Source: Flavobacterium sp. CECT 9288 (lineage in GTDB: Bacteria > Bacteroidota > Bacteroidia > Flavobacteriales > Flavobacteriaceae). From it: DNA of 64,000 bases. Both the position numbers and the translations under genes were made by a program. The notes beneath the pieces were generated by a model that did not search any database, was not told the DNA's origin, and saw only the letters and a list, made by a program, of their open reading frames with translations. The stretch lies in NCBI RefSeq assembly GCF_918731615.1, contig NZ_OU957226.1:868001-932000 (forward strand), written 5' to 3'. This document shows, piece after piece, positions 29,536 to 37,830 of the stretch (position 1 is its first letter; each line of letters begins with the position of its first letter).

Positions 29536-29563
29536 TACGTGTGTTGTGCGTAGTGTTTTCTAT

Positions 29564-30049
29564 TTAGTTTTTTTGTTTATGATTTATTGAAGTTTTGTAA
29601 CACACATAACTTTGGAAAATTATTAAAAGAATTTGAAAAATTAATAATGAATTTAAAAAGAAACCAAATTCATTTCCTTTGTGTTCGACTGCTCCGCCAC
29701 TTAATGGTGGATATTCAGTTTTTCCTGCGATTTCAGAGATTGAATTTATAAAAGATATTATTTGAGTAATAAGTATAATGGCAAAGATATTAACAGTCAA
29801 AAAAAATAAATTTGCTGTGAGATTTTTAAAATTTCTTCTCAACATTCGTATAAAATATATTGAGTAGAATATTAAAAAAGTGAATAATACGAAAAAATGA
29901 ACTTTCGCAATTACGAAGTAAGTATCATGCACATTTATGTCAATTGTAGCGTCACTTAAACAATCAATTCCTAAAAAAGTAATATTAAAAATCAGAATAA
30001 AGAGCATTGTTCCAATTAGCCAGTAGATTTCTTTTCTGTTTAAATTCAT
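29564..30049 (-). CDS. Small membrane protein with haem-copper-oxidase-like motif (cassette 6)
   Basis: About 161 residues from the ATG at 30049 (MNLNRKEIYW); a longer start at 30085 would lie near the palindrome and is less likely. Four hydrophobic segments (about 9-30, 46-66, 76-98, 130-152) predict an inner-membrane protein. Residues 41-51, HDTYFVIAKVH, closely resemble the helix of cytochrome oxidase subunit I that carries two haem ligands (HDTYFVVAHFH). Here the first ligand position is Lys and the second His is kept. I do not know the family's function. Confidence 0.75.
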   Translation of the reverse strand: MNLNRKEIYWLIGTMLFILIFNITFLGIDCLSDATIDINVHDTYFVIAKVHFFVLFTFLIFYSIYFIRMLRRNFKNLTANLFFLTVNIFAIILITQIISFINSISEIAGKTEYPPLSGGAVEHKGNEFGFFLNSLLIFQILLIIFQSYVCYKTSINHKQKN

Positions 30050-30074
30050 ATAGTTTTCTGTTTTTTTTTGGGTA

Positions 30075-30210
30075 ACATTACGCACAACGTTCCGCAGCTA
30101 CACGAGGTGCAAGGCTTCGTGACTGCATATTTTCTATTTAAGTAAAAAGTTCAATGCGAAACGGCAATTCCAATAAATCCTTGCATCTTGTGTAACTGCT
30201 GTTGTATGCT
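30075..30210 (-). repeat. attC-like palindrome 4 (no IS)
   Basis: ACATTACGCACAAC (30075-30088) matches the start of its own cassette (GTTGTGCGTAGTGT at 29543) at 13 of 14 positions. Stem arms GCAGCTACACGAGGTGCAAG and CTTGCATCTTGTGTAACTGC pair except for three G-T or mismatch positions. The site ends in GTTGTATGCT, the start of the next cassette. It shows the palindrome uninterrupted. Confidence 0.75.
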
Positions 30211-30216
30211 GTACTT

Positions 30217-31482
30217 TTATTCCCTGGGTATTGCTATTTCGTTTTCTTTGATAAATAATAGACCATCAAAAACTTTTAACCACTTTCCGTTTTGATTTTT
30301 GTGTCCTAACATGATGCTATTAAATTTTTCTTCTAATTTTTTAGGATTATTTTTATTTATTTTATTAAAATCTATAAAGCCAAAATTATATTTTTGTTTG
30401 TCTAATTCAAATTCTAAAGATTCTTTTGGTGATATAATTTTTGTTTCTTCAATGCCTTTAAGATTATAAGGCATTTTTGAAAAACCTTTAGATGAAGTAG
30501 TTGCTATACTATATACTTTTTCAGAATATTTTTTCTTAACATGTTCGCCGAAAACCTTTAATTTAGAATACATATTTGGGTCACCGTCCGCATAAGTCAC
30601 TTCGCTTAGGTTTGTTGCTCCATGAAAGTTGGCAAGCCAAACTATAATTTTAGCCTTTGGATTTCTTTCTTTAAAGTAGATTAAATTCCTTGCCATTTGA
30701 TGGTCTCTAGTATTAACATAATAGGCTGTTTCTTCATCTTCATTACTAAAAGTATTAGGATTGAAATTCATCTTAACATGAGTAATAAGATTTTCTACCA
30801 TTTGTGTGAAAAAGTTATCTTGGAAATGAATAAGTTCATTTTCTTTAATAAAATTTTCTAATTGTAATGTGATATGATCAAATTCTTCAATTGATAATTT
30901 TGATTTATTTGTGTTGATTTTTTCGAAAATTGGAGCTAATTTCAGCCATTCTTTTTTATTTAAAATTGCCCATTTACTTTTTTCTAGTTCATTTTTGATA
31001 AAACTAATGTTTATCATCGCAGTAATATTTTCGTAAGGTTCTATTCCTGCAAATGAAATTTTACTATTTTTAATAAAACTTTCAAAAGATATTAATTGTT
31101 TGGCTGGATTCCATGGATTCCAGAAGTTATACCATTCATTTTCAAAATTGTCAGGTAAATTATTTTTTAAAACACTTCGTCCATTAATAAATTCCATTTG
31201 AAGGAAATCCATGCCTTCCATAGCAATTGTATTAAACCCTTTTTCTTCAACCAAATATTTAACAATTTGAGTTTTTACTTCAAACGTTTTTCCTTCACCA
31301 TGAGCTGCTTCACCAAGAAGTATTATTTCTTTGTTGGCAATGTATTGATCTAGTTTTTTAAAATTAGTGGGAATTCCATTTTCAGATTTTAATTCTGTCA
31401 TTTTATCGGAGAGTTCCGTGGTTATTTTTTTACTGCATGAGATGTGAAAAATTGCAATAAACAGGATAGATATTTTTTTCAT
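30217..31482 (-). CDS. Erythromycin-esterase-like lipoprotein (cassette 5)
   Basis: 421 residues from the ATG at 31482; the longer frame would start inside the boundary repeat. Lipobox in FHISCSKK. The domain is of the erythromycin esterase (EreA/EreB) superfamily: LGEAAHGEGKTFEVK (about 50-64, with the conserved Glu and His), NTIAMEGMDF (about 83-92), NTRDHQMARNLI (about 255-266) and VWLANFHGATN (about 280-290). Ere enzymes open macrolide lactones, and ereA is a known integron cassette, but many relatives have other or unknown activity. Lipid anchoring is unusual for a resistance enzyme. Confidence 0.82.
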   Translation of the reverse strand: MKKISILFIAIFHISCSKKITTELSDKMTELKSENGIPTNFKKLDQYIANKEIILLGEAAHGEGKTFEVKTQIVKYLVEEKGFNTIAMEGMDFLQMEFINGRSVLKNNLPDNFENEWYNFWNPWNPAKQLISFESFIKNSKISFAGIEPYENITAMINISFIKNELEKSKWAILNKKEWLKLAPIFEKINTNKSKLSIEEFDHITLQLENFIKENELIHFQDNFFTQMVENLITHVKMNFNPNTFSNEDEETAYYVNTRDHQMARNLIYFKERNPKAKIIVWLANFHGATNLSEVTYADGDPNMYSKLKVFGEHVKKKYSEKVYSIATTSSKGFSKMPYNLKGIEETKIISPKESLEFELDKQKYNFGFIDFNKINKNNPKKLEEKFNSIMLGHKNQNGKWLKVFDGLLFIKENEIAIPRE

Positions 31483-31492
31483 TTCGTTTTTT

Positions 31493-31627
31493 AGTATAGC
31501 ATACAACGTTCCCGCGCTACAAGCGGTTTGGGACTAAATTAGCGCTATTTTTCGGATTAGCCAAAATTCCCAAATACAAAACCATTTTCCCGTCAAGACA
31601 AATGCCCAAATCGCTTGTAGCGTGTGT
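31493..31627 (-). repeat. attC-like palindrome 5, interrupted by IS copy D
   Basis: GTATAGCATACAAC (31493-31506) pairs with GTTGTATGCTGTAC at 30201-30214 (13 of 14). Stem arms CGCTACAAGCGGTTTGGG and CCCAAATCGCTTGTAGCG pair at 17 of 18 positions. IS copy D begins after GTGTGT at 31627. Confidence 0.78.
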
Positions 31628-33366
31628 GCTTGTTGCACAACTCGAACAAATATATCAAAAAAAACTTGCAAAAAAGTAAAAGAAATTGTATTTTTAACTA
31701 TGCAAGGAAGAAAAGAACTCACGCCAAAAATGCTCTATCAAGTTCATTTACAGGACCTGATTCCTGAGCATAATTTTTATCGATTGCTTGATACAGCTAT
31801 TGATTTTCATTTTTTATATAAAGCTACTGCAAAGTATTATGGAGACGAAGGACAGGAGAGCATTGATCCCGTTGTGTTTTTCAAAATCTGTTTGGTTGGC
31901 TATTTAAACAACATAAATTCGGACAGGAAACTCATCGAATATTGCTCAAATTGTTTAGATGTTCGCCTTTTTATTCGGTATGACATTGATGAGGCTTTAC
32001 CTTGGCACAGCACCATTAGTCGCACGCGTCAGTTGTATGGTGAAGAAGTGTTTTTAAGTTTGTTTAAAGCCGTTTTAAAACTATGTGTTTCCAAAGGTAT
32101 GATTCGCGGCAAGCGTCAAGCCGTAGACAGCGTTTTTATCAAAGCCAATGCCTCTATGGATAGTTTGGTAGAGAAAGAAGTATTGGAAGATGCCAGTGCC
32201 TTTGTAGATGAATTAGAAGAAAACAGCGAATTTAAAACTACCAGCACCAGAAAGAAATTAGTAGAACAACACCACAATTGGAAAAAAGAAGCTTATAAGA
32301 GCCAACCCAATCCCAACTTCAACATTGATAAAGTAGATGAACACGGCAATTCAATACGTCCGAGATTTGTATCGAATCACACCCATTATTCTCCCACAGA
32401 TTTAGATGCTAGGGTAAGTGTAAAACCAGGAAAAGCAAGACAGTTAAACTATTTTGGACAAATAGCTGTAGACGATGCGCATCATGTAATAACAGGCGCC
32501 TGTTCTGATTTTGCAGACAAACGCGATAGTCAGTGTGTGGAAAAAATAGTAGAATTAACAGAGGAAAACCTAAATGAAAACGGCATTGAATTAGAAGAAC
32601 TTTTAGCCGATGGAGGCTACAGTAGTGGAGAAGCGTTAAAATATTTGCACCAAAAAAACATCGATGCCTATATTCCCAACTTCGGACAGTACAAACCCGA
32701 GCGAGAAGGTTTTATTTTCAACAAAGAGCTGAACCAATACGAATGCATCAAAGAAGGTTCCAACAAAGCCATTTTACTATTTAAAGGCGAAAAGAACGAT
32801 AGCAAAAGCTACACCAAATACAGTTATCGAAGTAGTGAGCGCGATTGCAAAAACTGTCCACTACGAGAGCAATGCTGCGGAAAAAGCACTAAGTATAAAA
32901 AGATAGATCACAGCATCCACAAAGAACACTACGATCGCATGCACCAAAAACTAACTCAAAACGCACGCTATGCCAAGCAAATGGTGCGAGTGAGAAGTAA
33001 AACCGTAGAACCAGTAATAGGAACGTTGGTCAATTTTACCAATATGAAGCGCCTAAACACACGAGGAATCAAGCAAGCCAACAAACACGTTTTAATGGCA
33101 GCATTAACCTATAATCTTAAGAAATACTTGAAGTTTATCACCAAAAAAACAAAAACAAAAGCCGGAGTTGTAAGTGAAATACAAGCAAAAGTACCAACTT
33201 CTCTAAAAATAGCTTTCATAGACTTGAAAACCGACTTTTTAAGGCATTTTATTTTTACAAACTACAACCTAAAACCAAAAATAAACCTCGCTTAAAAATC
33301 CTTAAACGAGGTTGTTTTTTATGCTTATTTTGAAATTTTACTTTTTTAAGAGAGTTGCGCAACAGC
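31628..33366 (+). mobile_element. IS1182-type insertion sequence, intact copy D
   Basis: A 1739-bp copy with an uninterrupted transposase, terminal repeats GCTTGTTGCACAACTC and (inverted) GCTGTTGCGCAACTC, and an AACCTCG/CGAGGTT terminator hairpin near 33287-33320. CGTGTGT occurs on both outer flanks, a possible 7-bp target duplication. It is the only copy in the window able to encode a full transposase. Confidence 0.95.
31700..33295 (+). CDS. IS1182-type transposase, full length (copy D)
   Basis: 531 residues from the ATG at 31700. The frame runs upstream to 31622, but that GTG lies outside the insertion sequence, so the internal ATG is preferred. An N-terminal DUF772-like helical domain covers about 1-130. 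The DDE nuclease has the first Asp in AVDSVFIKANAS (about 145) and the second in LADGGYSSGEAL (about 300). A cysteine-rich insert CKNCPLREQCCGKS lies near 385. The C-terminal conserved NTRGIKQANKHVLMAALTYN is around 450. It would mobilise this copy and probably the broken ones in trans. Confidence 0.93.
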   Translation: MQGRKELTPKMLYQVHLQDLIPEHNFYRLLDTAIDFHFLYKATAKYYGDEGQESIDPVVFFKICLVGYLNNINSDRKLIEYCSNCLDVRLFIRYDIDEALPWHSTISRTRQLYGEEVFLSLFKAVLKLCVSKGMIRGKRQAVDSVFIKANASMDSLVEKEVLEDASAFVDELEENSEFKTTSTRKKLVEQHHNWKKEAYKSQPNPNFNIDKVDEHGNSIRPRFVSNHTHYSPTDLDARVSVKPGKARQLNYFGQIAVDDAHHVITGACSDFADKRDSQCVEKIVELTEENLNENGIELEELLADGGYSSGEALKYLHQKNIDAYIPNFGQYKPEREGFIFNKELNQYECIKEGSNKAILLFKGEKNDSKSYTKYSYRSSERDCKNCPLREQCCGKSTKYKKIDHSIHKEHYDRMHQKLTQNARYAKQMVRVRSKTVEPVIGTLVNFTNMKRLNTRGIKQANKHVLMAALTYNLKKYLKFITKKTKTKAGVVSEIQAKVPTSLKIAFIDLKTDFLRHFIFTNYNLKPKINLA

Positions 33367-33435
33367 TACGTGTGTTACAGGCAGGTTATTTAGGCGGAAT
33401 TATGTTTTTACTGTAAACTTTTCAAGTTTCTGTTT

Positions 33436-33855
33436 TCAGTTAGTTATTTTAATTATGAATTCGTTTTCAGCTTTTGTATTTTCAGTGTTGTAATCTGCGC
33501 ATTCTTGTCCATCTCTAAATGAACAATTTGCAATTTTTATTGTGTCTACACCGACTTTTAATCCTTTAAATGTCATTTCAATTAAAGCGCCCGAACCAAC
33601 ATATCCTAATCGGGCATTTAAACTTTTAGAGTATTGTTCTTTTACTTTTTTTAATAATGTATTGTCCTTTTCATTTAGCCAACAATTTGAATAGCCTGTC
33701 GAACCATTTTCATAAAGTCGAATATGAAATTCTTGACCAACTTTAATTTCAAAAGAATCATTTTCTCCGCTTTCGTAATAATTTTCAAATTCACGATAGT
33801 AAAGTACTGATAAAACGAGAATAACAAATGCACCTAAAACCAATATTTTTTTCAT
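33436..33855 (-). CDS. Chagasin-like (I42) protease inhibitor (cassette 4)
   Basis: 139 residues with an N-terminal hydrophobic segment (about 4-19) acting as signal or anchor, so the rest is outside the cytoplasm. The domain fits the I42 cysteine-protease-inhibitor fold: VGQEFHIRLYENGSTGYSNCW (NGSTGY at 50-55, equal to the NPTTGY loop), then GYVGSGALIEMTFKGLKVG, and a final beta-strand block. The third family loop (RPW) is not clear. Two cysteines (CSFRDGQEC) could form a disulfide. The call is moderate. Confidence 0.65.
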   Translation of the reverse strand: MKKILVLGAFVILVLSVLYYREFENYYESGENDSFEIKVGQEFHIRLYENGSTGYSNCWLNEKDNTLLKKVKEQYSKSLNARLGYVGSGALIEMTFKGLKVGVDTIKIANCSFRDGQECADYNTENTKAENEFIIKITN

Positions 33856-33929
33856 AATTAGAACTCTGTTTTATTTACTTTTTTAGGATTCAGCAAAATT
33901 TGGCTTTTCTGCGCAATTTTGGTTCAACT

Positions 33930-34059
33930 TGCCACCAACGTTCTCGCGCTACACGTAGTTTGGGACTAAATTAAGCCCATTTTTCGGATTTGCCAAATTT
34001 GCCAAATACAAAACCAACTTCAAATTAAGCCTAATACCCAAATTGCTTGTAGCGTGTGT
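33930..34059 (-). repeat. attC-like palindrome 6, interrupted by IS copy E
   Basis: TGCCACCAAC, stem arms CGCTACACGTAGTTTGGG and CCCAAATTGCTTGTAGCG, then IS copy E after GTGTGT. The left boundary repeat does not match the start of its own cassette well (GTTACAGGCAGGTT against GTTGGTGGCAAGTT, 10 of 14). The site is nearly identical to palindrome 2. Confidence 0.72.
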
Positions 34060-35903
34060 GCTTGTTGCACAACTCGAACAAATATATCAAAAAAAACTTG
34101 CAAAAAAGTAAAAGAAATTATATTTTTAACTATGCAAGGAAGAAAAGAACTCACGCCAAAAATGCTCTATCAAGTTCATTTACAGGACCTGATTCCTGAG
34201 CATAATTTTTATCGATTGCTTGATACAGCTATCGATTTTCATTTTTTATATAAATCTACTGCAAAGTATTATGGAGACGAAGGACAGGAGAGTATTGATC
34301 CTGTTGTGTTTTTCAAAATCTGTTTGGTTGGCTATTTAAACAACTTAAATTCGGACAGGAAACTCATCGAGTATTGCTCAAATTGTTTAGATGTTCGCCT
34401 TTTTATTCGATATGACATTGATGAGGCTTTACCTTGGCACAGCACCATTAGTCGCACGCGTGGGTTGTATGGTGAAGAAGTGTTTTTAAGTTTGTTTAAA
34501 GCCGTTTTAAAGCTATGTGTTTCCAAAGGTATGATTCGCGGCAAGCGTCAAGCCGTAGACAGCGTTTTTATCAAAGCCAATGCCTCTATGGATAGTTTGG
34601 TAGAGAAAGAAGTATTGGAAGATGCCAGTGCCTTTGTAGATGAATTAGAAGAAAACAGCGAATTTAAAACTACCAGCACCAGAAAGAAACTAGTAGAACA
34701 GCACCATAATTGGAAAAAAGAAGCTTACAAGAGCCAACCCAATCCCAACTTCAACATTGATAAAGTAGATGAACACGGCAATTCAATACGTCCGAGATTT
34801 GTATCGAATCATACGCATTATTCTCCCACAGATTTAGATGCTAGGGTAAGTGTAAAACCAGGAAAAGCAAGACAGTTAAACTATTTTGGACAAATAGCTG
34901 TAGACGATGCGCATCATGTAATAACAGGCGCCTGTTCTGATTTTGCAGACAAACGCGATAGTCAAATCGACGAAGGAGATTCATCGAATACCTATGAAAA
35001 TAAAATTATAATGAGATAATGTGTGCAAAAAATAGTAGAATTAACAGAGGAAAACCTAAATGAAAACGGCATTGAATTAGAAGAACTTTTAGCCGATGGA
35101 GGCTACAGTAGTGGAGAAGCGTTAAAGTATTTGCACCAAAAAAACATCGATGCCTATATTCCAAACTTCGGACAGTACAAACCCGAGCGAGAAGGTTTTA
35201 TTTTCAATAAAGAATTGAACCAATACGAATGCATCAAAGAAGGTTCCAACAAAGCCATTTTACTATTTAAAGGCGAAAAGAACGATAGCAAAAGCTACAC
35301 CAAATACAGTTATCGAAGTAGTGAGCGCGATTGCAAAAACTGTCCACTACGAGAGCAATGCTGCGGAAAAAGCACTAAGTATAAAAAGATAGATCACAGC
35401 ATCCACAAAGAACACTACGATCGCATGCACCAAAAACTAACTCAAAACGCACGCTATGCCAAGCAAATGGTGCGAGTGAGAAGTAAAACCGTAGAACCAG
35501 TCATAGGAACATTGGTCAATTTTACCAATATGAAATGCGAAGCATTCACGAACACCATTTAAAATCAATAAAAACTTGTGAGTAATCGCGTAAACACAAG
35601 AGGAATCAAGCAAGCCAACAAACACGTTTTGATGGCAGCATTGACCTATAATCTTAAGAAATACTTGAAGTTTATCACCAAAAAAACAAAAACAAAAGCC
35701 GGAGTTGTAAGTGAAATACAAGCAAAAGTACCAACTTCTTTAAAAACAGCTTTCATAGACTTGAAAACCGACTTTTTAAGGCATTTTATGTTTACAAACT
35801 ACAACCTAAAACTAAAAATAAACCTCGCTTAAATATCCTTAAACGAGGTTGTTTTTTATCCTTATCTTGAAATTTTACTTTTTTTAGAGAGTTGCGCAAC
35901 AGC
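34060..35903 (+). mobile_element. IS1182-type insertion sequence, interrupted copy E
   Basis: A 1844-bp copy with the same two insertions as copy B. It differs by a few bases only (for example Ser for Ala in FLYKSTAKYY). CGTGTGT is found on both outer flanks. Confidence 0.93.
34132..35832 (+). pseudogene. IS1182-type transposase, split into three frames (copy E)
   Basis: Same structure as copy B: frames 34132-35019, 35023-35562 and 35578-35832 are separated by the 54-bp insertion (one TAA) and the 51-bp insertion (two TAA). All three pieces remain in one phase, so only the inserted stops prevent a full protein. Confidence 0.9.
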
Positions 35904-35930
35904 TACGTGTGTTAGCGATAGTTTTTTCTG

Positions 35931-36734
35931 TTAATTGTTTTTACGCTTTTTCTTTTCCAATTTTTCAAAATTGAAATATGATTTTAGTTCTTGAATTAGT
36001 AACTTATTTATTTTCAGAATTTCTTCCAAACTAATCTCATTTTCTCTGATAAATGCCAAATCCTCAAGAATTAAATTTTGATTTTTCAATACGGAATGTT
36101 CGACCTTTAAGCCAATCCATTGTTTATCCTTAATTTCTCTTTTAACTGACTGTAGAGAATCAAATTTATCGTGAAAAGTTGTAATTGTGTAATAATGTTC
36201 CAATAATAAAAATACAGCAGTAAGTTTTGTATGCTCTTTTTTTGAAAGTTTGTCTCCAAATTCTAAAGATTTTTCGTCAAGATTTTTCAAATCAATTGCT
36301 TTTAAAGCATATTGAATTCTCTTAGTAGTAAAAAGAAGGTTTTGAAAATTCAATAAAATACCAAATGCGAATAGGGGATGGATTGTATTCTTATGCTTGT
36401 GATAATCCTCTTCGAATCGGTAAACTACTTTGTCAAAAGTTAAGCTTAAATCATCTAAATCATCAGCATTTTTAGGTTGTTTGTATGAAAAACGGTCGTA
36501 AGTAAGTAAATTAAAAACAATTCCTATTTTCTTTTTCACGTAAAGGTGAAACGCATATTTACTTTTGCTTTCTTCATATTTTTTTTGGGCAAAAGGAATT
36601 AGAACAGCGGAAATTAGAGACAGTACTGCAATAAAAAGAAACCAAATATTCCAATCAATTTTGTCACTTTCTTCAATAATTTTAACTTTTATTGGCTGTG
36701 CGATTTTTAAAGAATCTACTATTTTTTCTTTCAT
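35931..36734 (-). CDS. Cassette-borne membrane-anchored hypothetical protein (cassette 3)
   Basis: 267 residues with one clear transmembrane helix (about 28-48, IDWNIWFLFIAVLSLISAVL). A long, charged, mostly helical cytoplasmic part follows and ends in KLEKKKRKNN. No catalytic motif was recognised. The overall plan, one membrane helix plus a helical body, is seen in many small signalling or phage-defence proteins, but nothing here proves such a role. Cassette ends are GTTAGCGATA (35911) and TTATCGCTAAC (36771-36781). Confidence 0.7.
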   Translation of the reverse strand: MKEKIVDSLKIAQPIKVKIIEESDKIDWNIWFLFIAVLSLISAVLIPFAQKKYEESKSKYAFHLYVKKKIGIVFNLLTYDRFSYKQPKNADDLDDLSLTFDKVVYRFEEDYHKHKNTIHPLFAFGILLNFQNLLFTTKRIQYALKAIDLKNLDEKSLEFGDKLSKKEHTKLTAVFLLLEHYYTITTFHDKFDSLQSVKREIKDKQWIGLKVEHSVLKNQNLILEDLAFIRENEISLEEILKINKLLIQELKSYFNFEKLEKKKRKNN

Positions 36735-36770
36735 TTTATAACTTGATTTGAAATCGAATGTTCTTTAAAA

Positions 36771-36909
36771 TTATCGCTAACGTTCCGGCGCTTGGCGAGG
36801 TTGCGAAGTTCGGAACCGATTATTTTCTATCAAAGATAAAATTTCTTGCGAAAAATAAACGTGAATTTACTACAAAATTCGCAATCTTGCCAAACGCCTG
36901 TTGGCAGTA
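36771..36909 (-). repeat. attC-like palindrome 7 (no IS)
   Basis: TTATCGCTAAC opens the site; arms GGCGCTTGGCGAGGTTGCGAA and TTCGCAATCTTGCCAAACGCC pair with a few G-T or mismatch positions; GTTGGCAGTA (36900-36909) starts the next cassette. The stem differs from the CGCTACAAG type of palindromes 2, 5, 6 and 8. Confidence 0.75.
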
Positions 36910-36915
36910 GTTTTT

Positions 36916-37647
36916 TTATTCAATTTTCCAAGCAGTTGAAAGGTTAAAATCAAATTCGTCTCCAATATTTACTTTTTCCATCATAATTTCAGTTTCCGAA
37001 TGATTTTTAGTTATAACCTTGACTTTAAAAAAAACATTTGACTCACTATTAATTTTGTATTTGTCGATAATTATTCCTGTTATGAACAAGTCTTTTGATT
37101 CATCGAATTTCCATTCTAAATTTCGATTGTCGCATGGATAATCAATGACACTGTTATTTTCACTAACGGGCATTTTTATGCTTAGAGTGTCTCCAATCTT
37201 AAATTTATTATAAATTTCAACTGCTTTTATTTTCTGATTTTTTTCACAGTCAATTATAGGTTTCCAATATTCCAAATATTTATTTACTTGAGATTGCAAT
37301 TCTATATTTTCACCATTCAGATATCTATGATAAGAAGTCAAAATAATTGATGACATATCATCAAAATGATGAATTCCAAGTGAGTTGAAAAATTTAGTTA
37401 TTTCTTCTGATTTTTTATTATGTCTCAATAAGTTATTTCGTAAATACATTCCGATTCCAAAATGATAATTTCTCGGTGTTGTTGTGTCCTTTTCTGTGAT
37501 ATTCTTAAAAATCTCAATTTCTTTAGAATCCCAATTTTTATTAAGATATTCAAATGAGAATTTTAGTTCTTTTGGTATATCTTCTTGTGCATTACAAGAG
37601 AATAAAGATAGTGTGATAAATAAGATTGATAAAGATCTAATAGTCAT
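36916..37647 (-). CDS. Cassette-borne lipoprotein, unknown function (cassette 2)
   Basis: 243 residues with a lipobox (LSLFSCNAQ). The first half looks like an alpha-helical domain (DIPKELKFSFEYLNKNW, YHFGIGMYLRNNLLRHNKKSEEITKFFNSLGIHHFDDM). This pattern, with an HHFDDMS-type turn, recalls DUF6794/DUF6624-like proteins, but I cannot name it firmly. The second half is beta-rich. The stop codon is only six bases from the cassette boundary. Confidence 0.72.
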   Translation of the reverse strand: MTIRSLSILFITLSLFSCNAQEDIPKELKFSFEYLNKNWDSKEIEIFKNITEKDTTTPRNYHFGIGMYLRNNLLRHNKKSEEITKFFNSLGIHHFDDMSSIILTSYHRYLNGENIELQSQVNKYLEYWKPIIDCEKNQKIKAVEIYNKFKIGDTLSIKMPVSENNSVIDYPCDNRNLEWKFDESKDLFITGIIIDKYKINSESNVFFKVKVITKNHSETEIMMEKVNIGDEFDFNLSTAWKIE

Positions 37648-37677
37648 ATTTTTGTTTTCGGTTTTTCGGTCATAAAA

Positions 37678-37817
37678 TTACTGCCAACGTCCCCGCGCTA
37701 CAAGCAGTTTGGGACTAAATTAAGCCCATTATTCGGATTTGCCAAATCTTCCAAATACAAAACCAATTTTTCCATTAAGCCAAATCCCCAAATTGCTTGT
37801 AGCGTGTGTTGGTGGCA
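37678..37817 (-). repeat. attC-like palindrome 8 (no IS)
   Basis: TACTGCCAAC (37678-37687) is the exact inverted partner of GTTGGCAGTA at 36900. Stem arms CGCTACAAGCAGTTTGGG and CCCAAATTGCTTGTAGCG pair at 17 of 18. The right end runs on without interruption into GTGTGTTGGTGGC, showing what the IS-occupied sites looked like before insertion. Confidence 0.8.
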
Positions 37818-37830
37818 GTAATTTTATTTA

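Noticed and set aside
31622-31699. Upstream GTG start of the transposase
   Set aside because: It lies in the flanking palindrome outside the IS; copy C shows the common start at MQGRKEL.
24120-37817. CRISPR-like spaced repeats
   Set aside because: Repeats are 130-150 bp palindromes spaced by 0.5-3 kb with genes in between, and no cas genes are present.
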